Shown: in pieces, positions 12,840-18,111 of the stretch | How the letters are laid out: each line of letters begins with the position of its first letter | How positions within the stretch are numbered: the first letter of the stretch is position 1 | Assembly (NCBI GenBank): GCA_900545815.1 | Contig: URAM01000033.1 | Coordinates: 1 to 18,111 of the forward strand | Reading direction: 5' to 3' | Length of the DNA: 18,111 nucleotides | From: an uncultured Eubacteriales bacterium | GTDB lineage: Bacteria > Bacillota > Clostridia > Oscillospirales > Oscillospiraceae | The notes under the pieces: generated by a model | What the model was told of the DNA's origin: nothing | Databases searched by the model: none | What the model saw: the letters and a program-made list of their open reading frames with translations, nothing else | Position numbers and translations under genes: made by a program

Positions 12840-14183
12840 TTACTCCTGATGCTGCCAGTCCAGGCCGGAGAAGGTGGTGAATTCCGGCAGCCACTGGAGC
12901 ATGACCTTGCCCGTCTCGCCGTGGCGGTTCTTGGCAATGATGCACTCGGCCTGATTGCGGTACTCGCTTTCAGGGTTATAATAGTCATCTCGGTAGAGAA
13001 ACATGACAATATCCGCATCCTGTTCGATGGCGCCCGATTCACGCAGGTCGGACAGCATGGGCCGCTTATCCGATCGGGATTCGTTGGCACGGGAGAGCTG
13101 GCTCAAGCAGAGCACGGGCACATTCAGCTCCTTGGCCATGATCTTCAGCGATCGGGAGATGTCACTGACCGCCTGCTGGCGGTTCTCGCCGGCGTAGCTC
13201 TTGCCGCCGGAGGACTGCATGAGCTGGAGGTAGTCAATACACACCAGTCCCAGGTTTTCCACCCGCCGGCACTTGGCCAGCATATCCGCCGCTGTCAGCA
13301 TGGGGTTGTCATCGATCAAAATCTTGGTCTGATTCAGTGCTGCGCAGGCCAGGGCGATCTTGCCCCAGTCCTCGTCATTCAGATCGCCGGTGGTGAGCTT
13401 TTTGTTGTCGATAAATGCCTCGTTGGACAGCAGTCGCATGGCCAGCTGTTCTCGGCTCATTTCCAAAGAGAAAAAGACCGCACTCTTTCCGGAGGATTTC
13501 CCTACGTTCAGCAGCAGATTCAGCGCCATGGAGGTCTTGCCCATGCCAGGACGGGCGGCCAGGAGGATCAGGTCGGAGTTGTTCAGGCCGGAGATGGCGC
13601 GATCCAGGTCGGACAAGCCAGTGGACAGGCCAGGCATATGGTCGTCATTGGCGGCCAGCTCTTCCAGGCGGCCGTAGACGTCCTGGATGACCTGGGAGAT
13701 AGGGATGAGCCCCTGGGCGGCACGCCCCTGACGGATGGCGTAGATGCGCTGTTCGGCCGCCTCTAAAATCTCTTGGCCGGAGCCGTCCTTTCGCTGAACC
13801 ATCCCAAGAATGTCCTCCATGGCCTGTGCCACCCGGCGCATCAGGGAGAAATCTCGGACGATCTCAATGTATTCTGTTACGTTGGCAGCCGTCGGGGTCA
13901 CATCCAACAGCTGCATCACATAGTTCCGGGAGGCGGCCTCGTCCAGATCGCTGTTCAGGCGCAGCTGTTCCAATGCAGTCACCGGGTCGATGACCTTGGC
14001 GTGGCTGAACATGGTGTGGATGGTGCGGAAAAAGAGCTGGTTCTGCTCCAGATAGAAGTCCTCTGCCTTCAGCGCCTCAATGACCTGGGGGATGCAGTGG
14101 CTGTTGACGAGCATACTGCCCAATACAGAATATTCTGCCTCCGGTGAGTGGGGAGGCTGTCGGTAGAGAAGTTCTTCCTCCAT
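12840..14183 (-). CDS. dnaB: Replicative DNA helicase DnaB (DnaC in Bacillus naming)
   Basis: This hexameric helicase unwinds DNA at the replication fork and recruits primase. The 447-residue protein has an N-terminal helical domain (about 8-110), a linker helix and a RecA-like C-terminal domain. Walker A is RPGMGKTS (211-218) and Walker B is LGLVCIDYLQL (311-321); downstream come LSQLSRANESR, the SDLRESGAIEQDAD motif and the arginine-finger-region segment IIAKNRHGETG. The start has AGGTGA 6 nt upstream. It follows rplI, as in many Firmicutes. The 160-nt gap between rplI and dnaB contains several hairpins but no clear terminator or promoter. Confidence 0.96.
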   Translation of the reverse strand: MEEELLYRQPPHSPEAEYSVLGSMLVNSHCIPQVIEALKAEDFYLEQNQLFFRTIHTMFSHAKVIDPVTALEQLRLNSDLDEAASRNYVMQLLDVTPTAANVTEYIEIVRDFSLMRRVAQAMEDILGMVQRKDGSGQEILEAAEQRIYAIRQGRAAQGLIPISQVIQDVYGRLEELAANDDHMPGLSTGLSDLDRAISGLNNSDLILLAARPGMGKTSMALNLLLNVGKSSGKSAVFFSLEMSREQLAMRLLSNEAFIDNKKLTTGDLNDEDWGKIALACAALNQTKILIDDNPMLTAADMLAKCRRVENLGLVCIDYLQLMQSSGGKSYAGENRQQAVSDISRSLKIMAKELNVPVLCLSQLSRANESRSDKRPMLSDLRESGAIEQDADIVMFLYRDDYYNPESEYRNQAECIIAKNRHGETGKVMLQWLPEFTTFSGLDWQHQE

Positions 14184-14216
14184 GAGGGTTCACCTGCCTT
14201 TCAGGGATCGGACACG

Positions 14217-14336
14217 TCCTGGCAACAGGGCACAGGGAACGGCATATAGGCCGCAGGCGTCCGATGGTCTGCGGCCTATGGAGTAAGGCAGGATGGTGAT
14301 TAGATCCTGCGTGTGCTTCCCTGCCGGAGGGCAGGG
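14217..14336 (-). other. Cluster of hairpins in the rplI-dnaB intercistronic gap
   Basis: Four stems follow each other: 14319-14325 with 14330-14336 (7 bp, tetraloop); 14288-14294 with 14304-14310 (7 bp); 14246-14256 with 14269-14279 (11 bp, GC-rich); and a small CCTG/CAGG stem near 14218-14229. None has a T tract, so none looks like a normal terminator. They could limit flow of transcription, protect mRNA ends after cleavage, or separate high L9 from low DnaB expression. Confidence 0.55.
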
Positions 14337-14343
14337 AGGAGAG

Positions 14344-14787
14344 TCAGCCTTCTTTGACGGTGACTTTGACCACACCGGTGATCTCATAGCCCAGCTTGCA
14401 CTTGACGTCATAGGTGCCAAAGGCTTTGATGGGCTCGCTGACCAGTTTGGTCTTGGCGATGTCGAAGCCATACTGCTCCTTGATGGCATCGGAGATCTCC
14501 TTGGTGGTGACGCTGCCGAACAGCTTCTCGCCGGCGCCTGCCTTGGCGGTGACTACGACCGGGCAGTCCTTCAGTTTCTTGGACAGCTCCAGAGCGGCTT
14601 CCTTTTCTGCCGCTTCTCGTTCCCGGCGTGCCTTATCCATCAGTTTCTGGGTGTTGATGTTGTCCGCAGTGGCAGTGACTGCCAGCTTCTTCGGCAGCAG
14701 GAAATTTCGGGCGTAGCCGTCAGAAACATCGATCAGCTGGCCTTTCTTGCCCTTGCCCTTTACGTCTTCCTGTAAGATAACTTTCAT
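14344..14787 (-). CDS. rplI: 50S ribosomal protein L9
   Basis: L9 binds 23S rRNA near the L1 stalk and helps keep reading frame. The 147-residue protein is typical. The N-terminal RNA-binding domain starts MKVILQEDVKGKGKKG and contains VSDGYARNFLLPKKLA (about 21-36). A long charged connecting helix (about 45-72) leads to the C-terminal domain with KLFGSVTTKEISDAI. ATG 14787 follows AGGAGG. It lies 71 nt downstream of gdpP, an order conserved in many Firmicutes. Confidence 0.96.
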   Translation of the reverse strand: MKVILQEDVKGKGKKGQLIDVSDGYARNFLLPKKLAVTATADNINTQKLMDKARREREAAEKEAALELSKKLKDCPVVVTAKAGAGEKLFGSVTTKEISDAIKEQYGFDIAKTKLVSEPIKAFGTYDVKCKLGYEITGVVKVTVKEG

Positions 14788-14858
14788 GATAAATACCTCC
14801 TGTTAAGAGATGTAATTTTGGGAGAAATGCCCCCAAGCATATTCGCAACAGCGTCAAG

Positions 14859-16856
14859 TCAGATGATCTCCGGCTGATCACTGAAGTAATTGTCAATGGC
14901 GACCATCAAACGGGTGTATGCCGCCTCCACAGTCGAATTGGACAGCTGGGCGCCAGCCGCTGCGCCATTGCCGCCGCCGCCCAGGGTTTCTAGGATGGCT
15001 TGCACATTGATGTCGCTGCCGCTGCGACCGGAGATGATCACCTTATCCTCCTCAGGAAAGAGAACAAAGGAGGCTTTGATGCCCTGGACGTTGATCAGCT
15101 CATCCGCCGCCTGAGCGGCGATGATGCGGTTGACCGGCAGGTTGGAGGCGGCTACCACCACGCAGTCGTGGCAGAGGGTGGCGTTTTTGATGATCTCGAA
15201 TTTATGAACCATATCGGTCAGGTTGTTCTGGAACAGCTTGTGGACTTCACTGGTGTCCCCGCCGCAGCGGCGGAGGAAGGCGGCGGCTTCAAAGGTGCGC
15301 CCGCCGGTGCGCAGGGTGAAGTTCTTCGTATCCAGCACGATGCCTGCCAGCAATGCTTCCGCTTCGGTGCGGAGCAGGTCAGTGGGTTCGATGATATATT
15401 GCATCAGCTCCGCCGTCAGTTCCGCAGCAGAGGATGCATAGGGTTCATGGTAATTCAGCGCCGCATTGGCGATATAATCCACAGCGCGGCGATGATGGTC
15501 GATGACGGTGATCCGCCGTGCGGCACGGAGCAGGTTGGGACAGGCCACTTGATCGGGACGGTTGGTATCTACCACGACCACCAGGGTGCGGGAATCCAAT
15601 TTCGCTTCCGCTTCCGACTTGCTCAGAAAGACTCCGGCATATTCCGGCAGGGCAGCCAAACGTTTGACCATGATGGTGCCGGGAACAGGGGTGTCCTCTC
15701 GGACAATATAGGCGGGAATGTTTCGGGCGCGGGAGATGGCACAGATGCCTGCGGCAGCACCTACCGAGTCCAGATCGGCGAATTTATGTCCCATGACAAT
15801 GACCTGGGAGGAGGCGGAAATGAGCTTGTCCAGCGCGCTGGCCATGACGCGGCTTTTGACCTTAGTGCGCCGCTCCGTCTCTTTGGAGCGGCCGCCGTAA
15901 AATTCGAATGTCTCCGGATTTTTGATCACAACTTGGTCGCCGCCTCGGCTGAGTGCCATCTCCAACGCCAAGGTGGCGAACTGGAACATTTCCTCAAAAG
16001 TGCTTCCCACGCCGATGCCGATGGACAGGGTGGCAGTGAGGCCATAGGGGCCGGTGATTTTCTGCACCGCCTCCAGCAGGGCAAATTTGCTCTGACGATA
16101 GGCGGCGAGATGCTGTTCCTCAAAGATGAACAGGTAGCGGTCTCGGTCATACCGGCAGACCAGGCCGTTGGTGGGAGCGATCCACTTGGTGATCTCCCGT
16201 TCAATGCCGGTGCGCACCTTAGCGCGGCGGCTGTCGGTGGAGTTGCGGATGAGTTCCTCATAGTTGTCAATGGTGATGATGGAAACCACCGGACGGGTGG
16301 CGTAGTAGCGGTCGCGGAGGTTGCTCAGGTCGGTCACATCCAGCCAATAGGTGGTGGCCACATAGCTGGGATGATCTTCGCTGCCCACGCTGACCAGCTG
16401 GCCAAAGACCTGGTAGCGGCGTCCTTGAATAATGTATTCATCTGGGCACTGTGTCTTTCCATCAAAGAGCCACTGGGCGGAGAACTTGGGGACCGCCGTG
16501 GTAATGTGGGTGTCGAAGATGTGATCTCGGTCGCTGCACAGATCCAAAAACCGATCGTTGCTCCAGATGACCTCCCCGTTCTCTGGACGGAAGATGACCA
16601 TGGGGAAAGGGGAATTGGTCATGGTATCCTTGCCGGCCTGGGTGATGTTCCGGCTGAGGGTGTCGATGAAGCCGGTCACCTTCTGCTCTCTGGAACGGCG
16701 GGTGAGCAGGTGGTAGACCAGCAGGAGCGCCGTAATGAGAATTTCAATGGCGGCCAGAAGGGGAGAGAAGTAGACTGTGATGGCGGCGAAGAGGATGAGG
16801 ACGCCGAAAAAGAGCTTAGTCTGCGCTTCTGGCAGTCGGCTTAATAGTTGATTCAT
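14859..16856 (-). CDS. gdpP: GdpP-type cyclic-di-AMP phosphodiesterase (DHH/DHHA1)
   Basis: GdpP hydrolyses the second messenger c-di-AMP to pApA and so affects potassium, osmotic and cell-wall homeostasis. The 665 residues comprise two N-terminal membrane helices (about 12-50), a degenerate PAS region (about 75-165), a degenerate GGDEF domain (about 185-315) and a DHH/DHHA1 catalytic module. Metal-site motifs are GHKFADLDS (356-364), Asp430 in VVDTNRPD, DHH (453-455) and Asp509 in LDTKN. Near the C-terminus the usual GGGGH motif reads GGGGN (626-630), so the His is Asn630. ATG 16856 is preceded by AGGTAGGA. It is the first gene of the operon. Confidence 0.94.
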   Translation of the reverse strand: MNQLLSRLPEAQTKLFFGVLILFAAITVYFSPLLAAIEILITALLLVYHLLTRRSREQKVTGFIDTLSRNITQAGKDTMTNSPFPMVIFRPENGEVIWSNDRFLDLCSDRDHIFDTHITTAVPKFSAQWLFDGKTQCPDEYIIQGRRYQVFGQLVSVGSEDHPSYVATTYWLDVTDLSNLRDRYYATRPVVSIITIDNYEELIRNSTDSRRAKVRTGIEREITKWIAPTNGLVCRYDRDRYLFIFEEQHLAAYRQSKFALLEAVQKITGPYGLTATLSIGIGVGSTFEEMFQFATLALEMALSRGGDQVVIKNPETFEFYGGRSKETERRTKVKSRVMASALDKLISASSQVIVMGHKFADLDSVGAAAGICAISRARNIPAYIVREDTPVPGTIMVKRLAALPEYAGVFLSKSEAEAKLDSRTLVVVVDTNRPDQVACPNLLRAARRITVIDHHRRAVDYIANAALNYHEPYASSAAELTAELMQYIIEPTDLLRTEAEALLAGIVLDTKNFTLRTGGRTFEAAAFLRRCGGDTSEVHKLFQNNLTDMVHKFEIIKNATLCHDCVVVAASNLPVNRIIAAQAADELINVQGIKASFVLFPEEDKVIISGRSGSDINVQAILETLGGGGNGAAAGAQLSNSTVEAAYTRLMVAIDNYFSDQPEII

Positions 16857-16909
16857 AGCGAAAATCCTACCTTAAAAATGAAAGGGATAATGTGACATTT
16901 TGGCTTTTT

Positions 16910-16938
16910 ATTATACCAAATTTTCCTGTGGAATACAA
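16910..16938 (-). promoter_or_regulatory. Sigma-A promoter of the gdpP-ftsH operon
   Basis: TTGTAT (16938-16933), a 17-nt spacer and a perfect TATAAT (16915-16910) with extended TGG. The 5' leader to ATG 16856 is about 47 nt. No other strong promoter was found in the gaps downstream. Confidence 0.82.
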
Positions 16939-16991
16939 GGTGAACGAGAGGCAGAAGCTGCGAATTTACCGGCAAGGCCGGAAAAATCCCC

Positions 16992-17020
16992 TTGCATTTT
17001 CCGGATGCTTGTGCTAAAAT
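16992..17020 (+). promoter_or_regulatory. Sigma-A promoter of secG
   Basis: TTGCAT (16992-16997), a 17-nt spacer and TAAAAT (17015-17020) with extended TGC. It is divergent from the gdpP promoter. Confidence 0.78.
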
Positions 17021-17095
17021 CATGAATATATCTGAATGTATGACGTTTCCTCTACCGGAACGGTTTTTGAAAAGTTTGAAAGGAAGTATCGACCT

Positions 17096-17332
17096 ATGTC
17101 TACTGCACAACTGGTTCTGACCATCATCATCTTCATTGCCTGCCTGTTCCTGATCTGCGTGGTTTTGCTCCAGTCCGGCAAGAATTCCGGTGTAGCGGGC
17201 GCCCTCAGCGGCGGCAGCGACACCTTCCTGTCCAACCACAAAAAGAACACTTGGGATGCAAAGCTGGCACGGATCACCAAGTGGGTCTCCTTCATCTTCA
17301 TGGCAGCAGTTCTGGTTCTGAACCTGATCTGA
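17096..17332 (+). CDS. secG: Preprotein translocase subunit SecG
   Basis: SecG is the small, non-essential subunit of the SecYEG channel in the cytoplasmic membrane. The 78-residue protein has two membrane helices (about 6-26 and 57-77) joined by a cytoplasmic loop with VVLLQSGKNSGVAGALSGGS, the family signature. ATG 17096 follows AGGAAGT at about 10 nt; an upstream in-frame ATG (17039) would add residues unlike SecG and has no ribosome site. A terminator follows directly, so it is monocistronic here, unlike the secG-rnr-smpB cluster of many Firmicutes. Confidence 0.93.
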   Translation: MSTAQLVLTIIIFIACLFLICVVLLQSGKNSGVAGALSGGSDTFLSNHKKNTWDAKLARITKWVSFIFMAAVLVLNLI

Positions 17333-17360
17333 GGACAGATCAAACACATTTTTGTATCGC

Positions 17361-17396
17361 AAAAGAGCGGTCGTTCCAAGAGAACGGCCGCTTTTC
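17361..17396 (+). terminator. secG terminator
   Basis: GCGGTCGTTC (17367-17376) pairs with GAACGGCCGC (17382-17391) around CAAGA and is followed by TTTTC. It lies 34 nt after the secG stop. Confidence 0.85.
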
Positions 17397-17419
17397 TGCG
17401 TTTTATCGGAAGGAGATAG

Positions 17420-17447
17420 GAAACGGGCGGTCTGTATAGACCGCCCG
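17420..17447 (-). terminator. proS terminator
   Basis: A perfect 10-bp stem, CGGGCGGTCT (17424-17433) with AGACCGCCCG (17438-17447), is followed on the minus strand by TTTCC. The T tract is short but the stem is very GC-rich. It lies 18 nt after the proS stop. Confidence 0.75.
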
Positions 17448-17465
17448 AAACTGTCGTTGTGAGCG

Positions 17466-18111
17466 TTAGTATGCAACGCCCCAGTAAACCATATGCTTTG
17501 CCGGCTTGCCACAGACCGGACAGACATCGCTGATCTTCTCCTGATTGAAGGGGATGCAGCGGCTGCTGACGCCAGCCAGTTCTTTCATGGCCAGCTCGCA
17601 GGCCAGGTTGCCGCACCACATGGTCTTGGCAAAGCCCTTGCGCTTTTCCATGTTGGCCTTGACTTCTTCCACGGTGGTGCAGGCGTAGGTGTTTTCTTCC
17701 AGACGCTTCTTGGCGCTCTCGTACAGGTTGGTGTGCAGTGCCTTCAGCAGCTCCTGCACCGTTTCTTCCAGCTCTGCCAGAGGGACGAAGGTCTTTTCGC
17801 CAGTGTCGCGGCGGACGATGACGCACTGTTCTTTCTCGATGTCCTTGGGACCGATCTCCACACGGAGGGGCACGCCCTTCATCTCGTACTCTGCATACTT
17901 CCAGCCGTTGGACTGGTCGGAGTCATCGCACTTGCAGCGCAGGCCGATGTCTTTCAGACGGGCTTCCAGGGCATAGGCGGCGTCCAGCACGCCTTCCTTG
18001 TGCTGTGCCACAGGGATGACCACCACCTGGATGGGGGCGATAGGCGGGGGCAGGATGAGGCCGTCGTCGTCGCCGTGGGTCATGATGACGGCGCCGATGA
18101 GGCGAGTGGTG
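17466..18111 (-). CDS. proS: Proline--tRNA ligase, archaeal/eukaryotic type (C-terminal part, cut by window edge)
   Basis: This enzyme charges tRNA-Pro with proline. The visible 215 residues begin with TTRLIGAVIMTHGDDDGLILPP, the end of the class II core, then an anticodon-binding domain (IAPIQVVVIPVAQ to GVPLRVEIGPKDIEKEQ) and a C-terminal zinc-type domain with CGNLACE and CPVCGKPA, ending VYWGVAY. The C-terminal extension and the lack of a bacterial editing insertion in the visible part mark the archaeal/eukaryotic-like form, which is common in Clostridia. The 5' part lies beyond 18111. Its own promoter and leader are not visible. Confidence 0.95.
   Translation of the reverse strand, partial: TTRLIGAVIMTHGDDDGLILPPPIAPIQVVVIPVAQHKEGVLDAAYALEARLKDIGLRCKCDDSDQSNGWKYAEYEMKGVPLRVEIGPKDIEKEQCVIVRRDTGEKTFVPLAELEETVQELLKALHTNLYESAKKRLEENTYACTTVEEVKANMEKRKGFAKTMWCGNLACELAMKELAGVSSRCIPFNQEKISDVCPVCGKPAKHMVYWGVAY

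Noticed and set aside
15000..16844. A 614-codon open frame on the plus strand opposite gdpP
   Set aside because: It lies wholly antisense to a clear GdpP gene, has a low-complexity Gly/His/Asp-rich translation and no ribosome site; it follows from the GC-rich codon pattern of gdpP.
1..18111. CRISPR arrays, tRNA genes, transposases or prophage genes
   Set aside because: No regularly spaced repeats, tRNA-like folds or mobile-element proteins were recognised on either strand.

Overview
The window looks like chromosomal DNA of an endospore-forming member of the Clostridia (Bacillota), probably a moderately GC-rich Oscillospiraceae-type gut organism. This rests on the germination protease gene gpr beside rpsT, a glycine T-box leader, a dimeric-type GlyRS and an archaeal/eukaryotic-type ProRS, strong AAGGAGG ribosome binding sites, frequent GTG/TTG starts and the gene order gdpP-rplI-dnaB and tilS-hpt-ftsH. 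The lineage is an inference from gene content. No tRNA, rRNA, CRISPR array, insertion sequence or prophage is visible.

Layout. 1-874 (minus): 5' part of glyQS with its T-box leader, transcription terminator and sigma-A promoter. 895-1509 (plus): 5-formyltetrahydrofolate cyclo-ligase, transcribed divergently from glyQS. 1524-1874: a compact locus that is not a housekeeping gene. It encodes a 39-residue hydrophobic peptide, a convergent antisense promoter, a shared bidirectional terminator and two direct repeats, laid out like the par/Fst type I toxin-antitoxin systems. 1901-4423 (minus): two tandem, related lipoproteins with DUF3298/DUF4163-like ectodomains. 4530-5968 (minus): a YihY/BrkB-family membrane protein and rpsT. 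5999-6942 (plus): gpr behind a candidate sigma-G promoter. 6943-7112: a non-coding stretch with a tandem 11-bp repeat, a pyrimidine mirror repeat and a strong terminator, possibly a small RNA. 7188-8953 (plus): an amide transport and hydrolysis module (amiS-amiE) with a terminator-like hairpin in its leader. 8984-16938 (minus): one long housekeeping operon, gdpP-rplI-dnaB-tilS-hpt-ftsH. 16992-17396 (plus): secG. 17420-18111 (minus): the 3' part of proS.

How the genes fit together. Most of the window serves core information processing: two aminoacyl-tRNA synthetases, ribosomal proteins S20 and L9, replicative helicase DnaB, tRNA-Ile lysidine synthase, SecG, FtsH, purine salvage and c-di-AMP turnover. 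Accessory content is limited to the toxin-like locus, the paired lipoproteins and the amidase module. The amidase module would let the cell take up short-chain amides and release ammonia from them.

The observation most worth a second look is the 1524-1874 locus. The DNA around the toxin start codon recurs as a direct repeat inside the predicted antisense RNA and as an inverted repeat over the toxin promoter. This suggests antisense control combined with a lock against read-through translation.
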